Shown here: positions 17,067-24,741 of the stretch, piece after piece
Numbering within the stretch: the first letter of the stretch is position 1
Layout: every line of letters begins with the position of its first letter
Position numbers and translations under genes: made by a program
Assembly: GCA_900544685.1 (NCBI GenBank)
Contig: UQWA01000017.1
Location: 1-64,000 of the forward strand
Length of the DNA stretch: 64,000 nt
Origin: an uncultured Lachnospiraceae bacterium
GTDB taxonomy: Bacteria > Bacillota > Clostridia > Lachnospirales > Lachnospiraceae
Direction of reading: 5' to 3'
The notes under the pieces: model-generated
The model's database searches: none
What the model saw: the letters and a program-made list of their open reading frames with translations, nothing else
Told to the model about the DNA's origin: nothing

Positions 17067-18146
17067 TTATACTTTTTTCACGGAATGGAGAATCGGTTCT
17101 ATATAGTGCATGGAAGTCTCTTCATCCGTATTTACCATCACCATATAAAGGCGATTTCCTTCTTCATTTAAAAATGCTGTCAGACTGATATCCTCATCCG
17201 GGATACTGCATGTCACACTGGTGATTCCATTGATCACCACCTGCTTCACTTCACGATATCCGGCACGCTGAAAGTTCTCTGCCACCTCTTCATTTGTCAA
17301 CAGATCTTCTTCCGTTCCATTGCCAATTACTGAATAATTGATAATCACTGCGATATCTTCCGCTTCGCCTTCTGCCTTATATAGAATGCCTTCCTGTTTT
17401 TCCTGCTCGGTCAGATAATAATAATCCCAGTAGGACGGCAGGTACACCTGATATGCATCAGCGAAAGATACCCACGTACCTTCATAATCAGACTTACTTT
17501 CATCAAAGATATATTCTTCCGGCTCCGCACTTGTCTTTGTTTCCGTCTCATCACCGCCTATCTTACCGGCAATCATTCCACCCTTATCTTCCGGCTGAAT
17601 CTCCGTTGCTTTTCTGGCAATCTCTGCGGCTTCCTCACTGTCATCCAGATCATCATCGTCATAGTCTGTATTCAAGGTGATGTTTTTACACACTTCTTCC
17701 AATTCCGAATATAACCGGTCATATTCAGACTTCACCGCCTCATCCTCTGCGTATCCCTGATAATCTGTCGGAACAGCGTAATAATAATTCATGGCTTCTT
17801 CCTCGTCATATCCGATATAGGTATAACCAGGATAATCCTTGAAATCCGTATTCACAGAACATCCTATCGTCAGTAGCTTTCCGCCTGCATTGTTTCCGTC
17901 TTCCAGGTATTTATCGTAGCTTGCCTGATGATAAAAGGTCACAAACTTCTGATCCGCTTCTACGAGAACATTCCTATACCAGTCTTCCGGCATTTTCACA
18001 TTGATTCCACATTCAAAATAATAGGCATAACTGCCATCTTCTGTCATGTAATCATTAAAGTCGTCAAAGTCGTCTGAAGCAAATGCTGTCATTGGAAATG
18101 CCAATGTCAGCATTGCCATACCTAAGAGCATTTCTGTTTTTCTCAT
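17067..18146 (-). CDS. Secreted acidic protein of unknown function
   Basis: A 359-residue protein with a signal peptide (cleavage near AFASDD). Two globular parts, about residues 30-160 and 215-359, are joined by a charged linker with EKDEPE-like composition (about 165-215). Both halves contain a short aromatic strand followed by 'P-x-W/Y' (KMPEDWYR; YLPSYWDYYY), so they may be distant copies of one domain. No catalytic motif is evident. AGGAGGGTGG precedes the ATG. The gene is monocistronic and convergent with the MATE gene. I do not recognise a function. Confidence 0.75.
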   Translation of the reverse strand: MRKTEMLLGMAMLTLAFPMTAFASDDFDDFNDYMTEDGSYAYYFECGINVKMPEDWYRNVLVEADQKFVTFYHQASYDKYLEDGNNAGGKLLTIGCSVNTDFKDYPGYTYIGYDEEEAMNYYYAVPTDYQGYAEDEAVKSEYDRLYSELEEVCKNITLNTDYDDDDLDDSEEAAEIARKATEIQPEDKGGMIAGKIGGDETETKTSAEPEEYIFDESKSDYEGTWVSFADAYQVYLPSYWDYYYLTEQEKQEGILYKAEGEAEDIAVIINYSVIGNGTEEDLLTNEEVAENFQRAGYREVKQVVINGITSVTCSIPDEDISLTAFLNEEGNRLYMVMVNTDEETSMHYIEPILHSVKKV

Positions 18147-18228
18147 TTTCCACCCTCCTGACTGATTCTGGTTTCATAACGATTCCGCTCACTCATCGAC
18201 AATTTCCCTGAATCATTTATATTTTCTA

Positions 18229-18376
18229 CGTATCTGTTCAGTACCTTCACAGATACGATGCCAAAATTCAACAAAATCGCCTTTGGCGATAGAATTTGGG
18301 CATGCATGTCTCGGGATTTTGGCATATTCATGCCAAAACACCTCGCGGGACAGTGGGTTCTGAACAGTTACTTTTC
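18229..18376. repeat. Multi-hairpin intergenic repeat, family B copy 1
   Basis: Fills most of the 358-base gap before the nitroreductase gene. It contains a 9-bp hairpin (18229-18237/18249-18257), nested hairpins at 18259-18302 (inner ATCGCC/GGCGAT 18276-18290) and an 8-bp hairpin 18317-18324/18331-18338, and is bounded by CTGTTCAG (18234-18241) and CTGAACAG (18359-18366). The ends match the short element at 54873-54905. Probably a non-autonomous or RNA-structured repeat. Confidence 0.6.
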
Positions 18377-18504
18377 TACATATCTATTGTAACATTCCCA
18401 TCAAACCAACTCAAGAATTTTTCTTCTTTCCATTACATTCTATTTGCTTTTTTCTTTCGAAAATGTCATAATATTAACAAAATATTTTTTCGAGGAGACG
18501 CATT

Positions 18505-19047
18505 ATGGAATTTCAGGAATTATTAGAAAAACGCCGCAGTATTCGAAACTATGACACAGACAGCAGACCGGAAGCAGATGACATTAAAGATCTTGTGAAA
18601 GCAGCACTGGAAGCTCCATCATGGAAAAACACAGAAACAGGAAGATATCACTGCATTCTTTCTGAGAATATGATTCAGAAGTTCCGTGCCGAATGTCTTC
18701 CGGAATTCAACCAGCGTAATTCAGAACATGCCGCTTACATTGTAACCACCTATGTACGTGATACCTCCGGATTTCACGGACATGAAACAAAAGAAGCAGA
18801 TAATGAACTGGGTAACGGCTGGGGCTGTTATGATCTGGGGCTCCAGAATGAAAACCTGATCTTAAAGGCTGTGGAATGTGGATTCTCAACTCTGATTATG
18901 GGAATCCGAGATGCTGATAAGATTCGTGAACTTCTGGCTATTCCAGAAGAAGAAGTGATTGTGTCTGTCATTGCCATCGGACAGGCTGCCGATATTCCAT
19001 CCAGACCGAAACGCAAAAATGTGGACGATGTTCTTTCTATTTATTAA
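18505..19047 (+). CDS. Nitroreductase family protein
   Basis: A 180-residue flavoprotein of the FMN-dependent nitroreductase family. The N-terminal ELLEKRRSIRNYD motif holds the phosphate-binding Arg residues, EAPSWKNTE binds flavin, and the late IGQAADIPSRPKRK strand completes the site. These enzymes use NAD(P)H to reduce nitroaromatics, quinones or flavins; the natural substrate cannot be read from sequence. At 180 residues it is of the short class. GAGGAG precedes the ATG by 7 bases. Monocistronic, with a terminator shared with map. Confidence 0.88.
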   Translation: MEFQELLEKRRSIRNYDTDSRPEADDIKDLVKAALEAPSWKNTETGRYHCILSENMIQKFRAECLPEFNQRNSEHAAYIVTTYVRDTSGFHGHETKEADNELGNGWGCYDLGLQNENLILKAVECGFSTLIMGIRDADKIRELLAIPEEEVIVSVIAIGQAADIPSRPKRKNVDDVLSIY

Positions 19048-19071
19048 ACAAACTTTCCTGTTCACGTAAAA

Positions 19072-19112
19072 AAACGCATTGCCAGAAATATATCCTCTGG
19101 CAGTGCGTTTTT
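19072..19112. terminator. Bidirectional terminator between nitroreductase and map
   Basis: A 15-bp stem with one wobble (19072-19086 with 19096-19110) and T tracts on both sides. Confidence 0.8.
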
Positions 19113-19135
19113 CATTCATTAACATCGTTCCTTGC

Positions 19136-20005
19136 TTAATAAGCTATAATCTCGTATCCATCCTCGGTTATCAGTACCTGAATCTCCCATTGTGCAGATG
19201 GCTTTCCATCTTCTGTATACACGGTCCAGCCGTCTTCTTCATCCTGGAAGATGTCTGCGCTTCCCATGTTGATCATTGGCTCGATGGTGAACATCATACC
19301 CGGAACCATGAGCATTTCTTCACCGCGTCTGGATACGTAGCTGACCCATGGATCTTCATGAAATTCCAGTCCCACACCGTGCCCGCCGATCTCCCGGACT
19401 ACGGAGTATCCATGTGCCTGTGCATAATCATTGATTGCCTGACCCATGTCACCTAAGAATCCCCATGGTTTTACTTCTTTTAAGCCGATTTCAATGCTCT
19501 CTTTTGTAACTTCGACCAGCTTCCGTTTTTCTTCGGAAACCTCCCCAATACAAAACATTCTGGAAGAATCTGAAAAATACCCGTTTAGAATGGTGGATAC
19601 ATCTACATTTACGATATCCCCATCTTGCAAAACCACTTTGTCAGACGGAATTCCGTGGCATACTACTTCGTTGATGGAAGTACACACACTCTTCGGGAAG
19701 CCCTCATAATCCAGAGGTGCCGGAATACCGCCGCGCTTCGTGGTCTCATTATATACCCACTGATCAATCTCTTCTGTAGTCACACCTGCTTTGATATGTT
19801 CCGCCACATAATCCAGCACCGCTATATTAATCTTTGCGCTCTCTTTGATGGCTGCGATCTGCTCCGGCGTCTTAATCATAGAATGATCCGGCACTTCTGC
19901 TCCATCTCTTGCAAACTGCGCAATCTTTTCATCAAATGCTTCATGACACTTCTTATATTTTTTCCCGCTGCCACACCAGCAGGCATCATTTCTTCCCAGT
20001 TTCAT
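19136..20005 (-). CDS. map: Methionine aminopeptidase with N-terminal SEC-C motif
   Basis: A 289-residue type I methionine aminopeptidase, removing the initiator Met from new proteins. The first about 25 residues form a SEC-C zinc knuckle (CWCGSGKKYKKCH), as in SecA tails and in a subset of bacterial MetAPs, probably aiding ribosome docking. Metal ligands are visible: Asp in NVDVST, Asp in YFSDSSRMF, His in GGHGVG, Glu in FTIEPM and Glu in the C-terminal WEIQVL segment; substrate His in VVCHGIP. AAAGGAAG precedes the ATG. Its leader carries a repeat element (family A), 28 bases before the start. It is away from the usual ribosomal-protein operon, so it may be a second MetAP in the cell. Confidence 0.93.
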   Translation of the reverse strand: MKLGRNDACWCGSGKKYKKCHEAFDEKIAQFARDGAEVPDHSMIKTPEQIAAIKESAKINIAVLDYVAEHIKAGVTTEEIDQWVYNETTKRGGIPAPLDYEGFPKSVCTSINEVVCHGIPSDKVVLQDGDIVNVDVSTILNGYFSDSSRMFCIGEVSEEKRKLVEVTKESIEIGLKEVKPWGFLGDMGQAINDYAQAHGYSVVREIGGHGVGLEFHEDPWVSYVSRRGEEMLMVPGMMFTIEPMINMGSADIFQDEEDGWTVYTEDGKPSAQWEIQVLITEDGYEIIAY

Positions 20006-20033
20006 GGTGTTACGCTTCCTTTCTTTTTTATCC

Positions 20034-20212
20034 TTTCAAGAATGCCTCGGCATTCTTGCTGCGAGATGCGCGTCATGCAAAGCATGACATATTTCTTTTG
20101 CGCATCTCTGCAATCCTGCCGGAGGCTATATCAGATGGGGGATTGACTCCCACCACTGATACTAATTTGCTCCTCGCCACCTAAAGAAGTGGGAGTCATC
20201 CCACATCTGATG
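20034..20212 (-). repeat. Structured intergenic repeat, family A copy 1 (map leader)
   Basis: About 140 bases at 20034-20177 are near-identical to 55891-56031. In gene direction it has a long stem pairing 20204-20211, 20189-20196 with 20130-20137, 20146-20153 (unique to this copy), a GAGATGCGC/GCGCATCTC hairpin holding GTCATGC-TTT-GCATGAC, and a GAATGCC/GGCATTC hairpin next to the gene. No open frame. Origin may be a small IS200/IS605-like remnant; this is inference. Confidence 0.75.
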
Positions 20213-20220
20213 TACACACG

Positions 20221-20250
20221 AAAAGCCGACTGTGTATACAGTCAGCTTTT
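20221..20250 (-). terminator. copA terminator
   Basis: Stem 20221-20233 with 20238-20250 (AAAAGC-TGACTGT type), TTTTC on the minus side, 29 bases after the copA stop. Confidence 0.75.
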
Positions 20251-20278
20251 GTGATTCAGGAATGCTTACGCATCCTTT

Positions 20279-20491
20279 TTATGCATGAATTCCGGTTACT
20301 TCGTAGTCCTGTGCTTCTACTGCACTCTTCAGCACTTCATCTGCCACTTCTGTGCTCATGGTAACGATTGCTGTTCCGTTTTCATGGCTGACTACTGCTT
20401 CCGTTACACCTTCAATGGCTTCCAGTGTTTTCTTCACTCTTGCTTCACAGTGTCCACACATCATGCCTTTGATTTCCATTGTCTTTTTCAT
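20279..20491 (-). CDS. Possible internally initiated CopZ-like copper chaperone
   Basis: Within the copA frame, AAAGGAG (20501-20507) sits 9 bases before an in-frame ATG (20489-20491). Initiation there would give a free 70-residue HMA protein (MKKTMEIKG start, GMMCGHC metal site), the normal CopZ length. The site falls exactly in the charged linker before the domain. Escherichia coli copA is known to make a chaperone from its own message by frameshifting, so a second product from copA has precedent; internal initiation here is inference. Confidence 0.45.
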   Translation of the reverse strand: MKKTMEIKGMMCGHCEARVKKTLEAIEGVTEAVVSHENGTAIVTMSTEVADEVLKSAVEAQDYEVTGIHA

Positions 20492-22846
20492 CTCATTTAT
20501 CTCCTTTTCTTCTTTTACCTCTTTATTCTGATCTTTAGTTATAGTTGTCTGTTTTTTATGGTTTTTGTGCTTCTTATCTTTTCTCGCATCATACATTGCA
20601 AAAAGATTCAGCCGCAGTGCGTTGCTGACTACACAAAAACTGGAAAGACTCATGGCTGCTGCCCCAAACATTGGATTCAGCTTCCAGCCGAATATAGGAT
20701 ACCACAAACCAGCCGCAAGTGGAATACCAATTACATTATAAAAGAACGCCCAGAACAGGTTTTCATGGATATTTCTTAATGTAGCACGACTCAGCCGGAT
20801 CGCGGCCGGTACATCCAGAAGTCTGCTCTTCATCAGTACCACATCAGCCGCATCAATGGCGATATCCGTTCCGGCACCGATTGCCATACCGATATCTGCC
20901 CTTGTCAGTGCAGGTGCATCATTGATTCCGTCACCTACCATAGTGACTTTGCCTTTTTCTTTCAGCTTACGAACCACTTCTTCTTTTCCATCCGGCAGAA
21001 CTCCGGCAATGACTTCATCCACACCGGCCTGACTGCCGATGGCTTTTGCAGTACGTTCATTATCACCAGTCAGCATAACTACATGAATCCCCATGTTTTT
21101 CAATTCCTGAATGGCCTGATAACTGTCTTTCTTGATGACATCCGCTACCGCAATCATACCGATCAGCTTCTCACCCTCTGCAAAAAACAGCGGTGTTTTT
21201 CCCTGTTCTGCCAGGCTGTCTGCAGCTTTTGCAATCTCTGCCGGGATCTTCACACGGCTTTCGATAAACTTCCGGTTACCACCTGTCAGGCGTACACCTT
21301 TCTGCGTACCTGTCAGACCGTTTCCTGCTACTGCTTCGAACTCTTCCACCGCATCACAGGTTATCTGTTTTTCCTGTGCCAGACGTACAATCGCATGTGC
21401 CAGTGGATGTTCACTCTTCTGCTCCAGTGCCAGTGCTGCCAGAAGCAGTTTTTCCTCACTGTATCCTTCTGCCGGAACCATATCGGTTACTTCCGGTTCC
21501 CCGCTGGTAATCGTACCGGTCTTATCCAGTGCCACGATATCTGTCTTACCAGTCTCTTCCAGAGATACTGCGGTCTTAAACATAATACCATGTTTGGCTC
21601 CCATACCATTGCCAACCATAATGGCAACCGGTGTTGCCAGACCAAGAGCACAAGGGCAGCTGATTACCAGTACCGAAATACCTCTTGCCAGGGCAAAACC
21701 AATGCTCTGTCCTGCCAGCAGCCAGATGATAATCGTTACAACCGCAATGGTAATAACTGCCGGTACAAAGATTCCGGATACCCGGTCTGCGACCTTGGCA
21801 ATGGGTGCCTTGGTTGCCGCTGCATCACTGACCATCTGAATGATCTGGGAAAGAGTGGTATCTTCTCCTACTCTGGTTGCTTCGCATCGTAAGAAGCCAG
21901 ACTGATTCAAGGTTGCTGCTGATACACTATCGCCCTTTTCTTTGTCCACCGGAATACTCTCTCCGGTCAGTGCTGATTCATTTACCGCACTGGTTCCTTC
22001 TATTACAATACCATCCACAGGTATATTTTCCCCAGGTCTTACTACAAAATGATCTCCGATACGTACCTGCTCGATTCCCACCTCTACTTCCTTGCCATCA
22101 CGAATTACCGTGGCTGTCTTCGGAGCCAGTTTCATCAAGCTCTTCAGTGCATCTGTGGTTTTTCCCTTAGACCTTGCCTCCAGCATCTTTCCCACGGTAA
22201 TCAGGGTCAGAATCATGGCAGCCGATTCAAAGTAAAACTCATGCATGTAGCTCATGACCGCCTCGCCATCTCCTGCCACCTGTGCACCGGTCATGGCAAA
22301 CAGGGCGTACACACTGTAAACAAAGGATGCTCCAGACCCCAACGCCACCAGGGTATCCATATTCGGGGACTTATGAAGAATCCCCTTCACACCGTTCACA
22401 AAGAACTTTTGGTTGATCACCATAATGGCAATGGTAAACAAAAGCTGTACCAATCCCATGGCTACATGGTTGCCTTCAAAGAAGGATGGCAGTGGCCAGT
22501 TCCACATCATATGTCCCATGGACACATACATCAGCGGAATCAGAAGTACTACCGACGCAATCAGACGCTTCTTCATCTTCGGTGTCTCTGTGTCCTTCAG
22601 CATATCATCATAATTCGGCTGTGTGCTTCCAGCCTTGTTCTCTCCACTTTTCTTCAAGGATGCCCCGTATCCCGCATCTGCCACCGCCTGAATAATGGTT
22701 TCCGGCGATGCACTTCCTTCCACTCCCATGGAGTTGGTCAGCAGACTGACTGAACAGGATGTCACTCCCGGCACCGCCGAAACCGCCTTTTCTACACGGG
22801 AGCTGCAGGCTGCACAGCTCATGCCCGTTACCTGATACTGTTCCAT
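20279..22846 (-). CDS. copA: Copper-exporting P-type ATPase with N- and C-terminal metal-binding domains
   Basis: An 855-residue P1B-type ATPase. An N-terminal HMA domain (GMSCAACSS, Cys 11 and 14) is followed by the membrane helices, the actuator ALTGES, the transport-site motif SCPCALGL, the phosphorylation site DKTGT, the HP locus SEHPLAHA and the hinge GDGINDAP. After the last helix a Lys/Glu-rich linker leads to a second HMA domain (GMMCGHC) from about residue 786. C-terminal HMA domains are unusual; this one has the size and motif of a free CopZ chaperone and its own ribosome site (separate entry). The ATG at 22846 is preferred over a GTG 12 bases upstream. Co-transcribed with csoR, 19 bases apart; exports Cu(I). 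Confidence 0.94.
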   Translation of the reverse strand: MEQYQVTGMSCAACSSRVEKAVSAVPGVTSCSVSLLTNSMGVEGSASPETIIQAVADAGYGASLKKSGENKAGSTQPNYDDMLKDTETPKMKKRLIASVVLLIPLMYVSMGHMMWNWPLPSFFEGNHVAMGLVQLLFTIAIMVINQKFFVNGVKGILHKSPNMDTLVALGSGASFVYSVYALFAMTGAQVAGDGEAVMSYMHEFYFESAAMILTLITVGKMLEARSKGKTTDALKSLMKLAPKTATVIRDGKEVEVGIEQVRIGDHFVVRPGENIPVDGIVIEGTSAVNESALTGESIPVDKEKGDSVSAATLNQSGFLRCEATRVGEDTTLSQIIQMVSDAAATKAPIAKVADRVSGIFVPAVITIAVVTIIIWLLAGQSIGFALARGISVLVISCPCALGLATPVAIMVGNGMGAKHGIMFKTAVSLEETGKTDIVALDKTGTITSGEPEVTDMVPAEGYSEEKLLLAALALEQKSEHPLAHAIVRLAQEKQITCDAVEEFEAVAGNGLTGTQKGVRLTGGNRKFIESRVKIPAEIAKAADSLAEQGKTPLFFAEGEKLIGMIAVADVIKKDSYQAIQELKNMGIHVVMLTGDNERTAKAIGSQAGVDEVIAGVLPDGKEEVVRKLKEKGKVTMVGDGINDAPALTRADIGMAIGAGTDIAIDAADVVLMKSRLLDVPAAIRLSRATLRNIHENLFWAFFYNVIGIPLAAGLWYPIFGWKLNPMFGAAAMSLSSFCVVSNALRLNLFAMYDARKDKKHKNHKKQTTITKDQNKEVKEEKEINEMKKTMEIKGMMCGHCEARVKKTLEAIEGVTEAVVSHENGTAIVTMSTEVADEVLKSAVEAQDYEVTGIHA

Positions 22847-22865
22847 AACAAACTTCACCTTCCTC

Positions 22866-23183
22866 TTACTTCATAAGTTTTGGCAAAACATTCACCAATT
22901 CCTGAATGACATCGTCATTCCCCTCCCGGATATTCTCCGCCACACAAGTCTCAATGTGATTCGCCAGCAGTTTTTTGTTAAAACTATTCAGTGCCGCATT
23001 GATCGCAGATACCTGAACCAGAATATCGATACAGTAGGCATCCTTCTCCAGCATTCCCTGGATTCCACGCACCTGACCTTCGATCCTCTTCAGCCGGTTC
23101 ATCAGATCCCGGTATTCCTTATCAGAACGTTCCTTATGCTTCTCGCAGCAGCAACAGACTTCTTCTTTTTTATCTTCTCCCAT
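22866..23183 (-). CDS. csoR: CsoR-type copper-sensing repressor
   Basis: A 105-residue all-helical repressor (DUF156 family). The Cu(I) ligands Cys51, His76 and Cys80 (AYCIDILVQ; NHIETC) are all present, which separates CsoR from the nickel and formaldehyde relatives. A Cys cluster (CCCC, residues 10-13) and His16 precede the core. It heads the copper operon with copA. Two likely binding sites overlap its promoter. Copper binding should release DNA and switch on both genes. Confidence 0.93.
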   Translation of the reverse strand: MGEDKKEEVCCCCEKHKERSDKEYRDLMNRLKRIEGQVRGIQGMLEKDAYCIDILVQVSAINAALNSFNKKLLANHIETCVAENIREGNDDVIQELVNVLPKLMK

Positions 23184-23210
23184 TTGCCCATGTTCCTTTC
23201 ATCTTTTCAA

Positions 23211-23275
23211 AAATACCCCATTGGGGTATTTTTCTTTATAATTCATAATATATACCCCACCCAGGTATTTGTCAA
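23211..23275 (-). promoter_or_regulatory. csoR-copA promoter with two CsoR-like operators
   Basis: On the minus strand TTGACA (23270-23275), 17-base spacer, TATATT (23247-23252). A perfect 21-base palindrome built on ATACCCC/GGGGTAT lies at 23211-23231 in the leader, and an imperfect copy with ATACCCC and GGTAT arms at 23252-23268 fills the spacer. GC-tract palindromes of this kind are typical CsoR sites. Confidence 0.85.
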
Positions 23276-23302
23276 TTCCTGATATGAACTTTTTACGAAA
23301 AA

Positions 23303-23337
23303 ATACCAGACAGATCTTTTTTCGATCCATCTGGTAT
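23303..23337 (-). terminator. Terminator after the ThrH-like gene
   Basis: A 14-bp stem with one wobble (23303-23316 with 23324-23337) followed on the minus strand by TTTTTTCG. Confidence 0.8.
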
Positions 23338-23352
23338 CCATATCTTTTCTGC

Positions 23353-23952
23353 TTATAATGCCTTTTTGATTGCATCTAACAACTCTTCATAAGTTTCATA
23401 TGCCGGTAGTTCCGGGTGGTCTGCCTTGATCTGCTCAGTACTGCGGAACAGGAAGCCTGCCTTGCTTGCCTGAATCATACCCAGATCATTATAACTGTCC
23501 CCGCTGGCAATAGTATCATAACCGATAGACTGCAGTGCCTTCACAGTTGTCAGCTTGGAATCATGGATACGCATACGGAATCCCGTAATTTCCCCGCCCT
23601 CTGCTACTTCCAGAGTATTACAGAAAATCGTCGGCCAGCCCAGCTTCTTCATCAGTGGTGTGGCAAACTGTGTAAACGTATCACTGATAATGATCACCTG
23701 TGTCATAGAACGAAGCTCATCCAGGAATTCTTTTGCTCCCGGCATCGGATCAATCTTTGCAATCGTCTCCTGAATCTCTTTTAACCCAAGCCCATGCTCT
23801 TTTAAAATGCCAAGTCTCCACTTCATCAGTTTATCATAATCCGGCTCATCACGGGTTGTCTTCTTCAGTTCCGGAATGCCACTCTCCTTTGCAAACGCAA
23901 TCCAGATCTCCGGTACCAGTACCCCTTCCAGATCCAAACATACAATATTCAT
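23353..23952 (-). CDS. ThrH-like phosphoserine phosphatase/homoserine phosphotransferase (HAD family)
   Basis: A 199-residue HAD hydrolase that follows the Pseudomonas ThrH pattern over its length: CLDLEGVLVPEIW (motif I, nucleophile Asp7 with Glu9 instead of the usual second Asp), IISDTF (motif II), a lysine near DSKLTTV (motif III) and GDSYNDLGM (motif IV). ThrH dephosphorylates phosphoserine and can move the phosphate to homoserine. GGAGG precedes the ATG. Monocistronic, with a terminator. Whether it acts in serine synthesis here is inference. Confidence 0.88.
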   Translation of the reverse strand: MNIVCLDLEGVLVPEIWIAFAKESGIPELKKTTRDEPDYDKLMKWRLGILKEHGLGLKEIQETIAKIDPMPGAKEFLDELRSMTQVIIISDTFTQFATPLMKKLGWPTIFCNTLEVAEGGEITGFRMRIHDSKLTTVKALQSIGYDTIASGDSYNDLGMIQASKAGFLFRSTEQIKADHPELPAYETYEELLDAIKKAL

Positions 23953-24038
23953 GCTCTTTATCCTCCATATTATCCACGTCAGACAAACATATGTCTCTGG
24001 ATATCCTACACCAGATCTCTGTTATCTGTCAACCGCTG

Positions 24039-24085
24039 AAAAAAGAGAGCGTGATTTCTGAAAAAGAAACCACACTCTCTTTTTT
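24039..24085 (-). terminator. queT terminator
   Basis: Strong stem (about AAAAGAGAG-TGTG-GTTTC with its complement) beginning inside the queT stop codon region, with TTTTTT on the minus side. Confidence 0.8.
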
Positions 24086-24587
24086 ACTTACCAGTTTCAA
24101 ATGCTTTACCGAATATCGCATAACGATACTTATTTAATGCCCCATAGAGAATCATTCCCAGAACGCCACAGGAAATGACTTCACCAATACCAACTGTCAG
24201 CATCATAAACGGAATCGGAAGATTCACGCCATAACCATAATACAATGTAAATGGCACAATTATGGCATTTGCCACAATCGGTGGAAGCGGAGCAAGCCAC
24301 TTACTGCTGTTACGCAGTTTCCATGTAAATACTGCACCAATCAGTGTCGCAATACTTCCAAAAATCACATCCAGCAGAATCGCTCCGCCCAGAAAATTGG
24401 AAATCAGACAACCGACAAACAGCCCCGGAATCGCTGCCGGTGTAAAGACCGGCAAAATAGTCAGTGCTTCTGATATACGCACCTGAACTTCTCCAAAGCT
24501 GAATGCAGCAAATACTGTGGTCAGCACAACATACACGGCTGCAATTGCAGCAGCCTGCACCATGAATAAAGTACCTTTGTTTTTCAT
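24084..24587 (-). CDS. queT: QueT family transporter, queuosine precursor uptake
   Basis: A 167-residue, very hydrophobic protein with about five or six membrane helices, matching the QueT family that serves as substrate-binding subunit of an ECF-type importer for preQ1/queuosine precursors. Motifs include VQVRISEALTILPVF near residue 35 and a conserved Gly-rich FVGCLISNFLGGA segment. No queDCEF genes are nearby, so the cell may scavenge the precursor. The leader between the promoter and the start is about 115 bases and structured, suggesting ligand control. AAAGGAG precedes the ATG by 10 bases. Confidence 0.88.
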   Translation of the reverse strand: MKNKGTLFMVQAAAIAAVYVVLTTVFAAFSFGEVQVRISEALTILPVFTPAAIPGLFVGCLISNFLGGAILLDVIFGSIATLIGAVFTWKLRNSSKWLAPLPPIVANAIIVPFTLYYGYGVNLPIPFMMLTVGIGEVISCGVLGMILYGALNKYRYAIFGKAFETGK

Positions 24588-24597
24588 ATTCTGTTTT

Positions 24598-24741
24598 CTC
24601 CTTTAGTTTTGTTTTACGAGTGGAAGGTCACGAACACTCGGCACATTTAAAGGCGGTGACCGCCATGCAATCCCTCTTCGACCTTGTTTTTATGGGTTTG
24701 CAACGCTAACTAACATATCACACATTCTCATATTATGTCAA
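24598..24741 (-). promoter_or_regulatory. queT promoter and structured leader (candidate riboswitch)
   Basis: TTGACA (24736-24741, overlapping the stop of the upstream gene), 18-base spacer, extended -10 TG-A-TATGTT (24712-24717), start near 24705. In the transcript: stem A GCAAxCCC/GGGxUUGC around an A-rich loop holding AAGGUC (24680-24685); hairpin B GGCGG-UCA-CCGCC (24652-24664); hairpin C CGAGUG/CACUCG (24635-24640 with 24617-24622) with GACCUU (24624-24629) in its loop. The AAGGUC and GACCUU loops are complementary, so A and C could kiss. The position suggests a preQ1 sensor, but the arrangement does not match preQ1-I or -II as I know them. Confidence 0.6.

Noticed and set aside
22866..23183. 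Nickel or formaldehyde repressor (RcnR/FrmR) identity
   Set aside because: The Cys-His-Cys set of copper sensors is present, and copA follows directly.
24685..24720. preQ1-I riboswitch at the 5' end of the queT leader (A-rich AUAAAAACAAGG tail)
   Set aside because: The required 5' hairpin would overlap the promoter -10, so it would not be transcribed.
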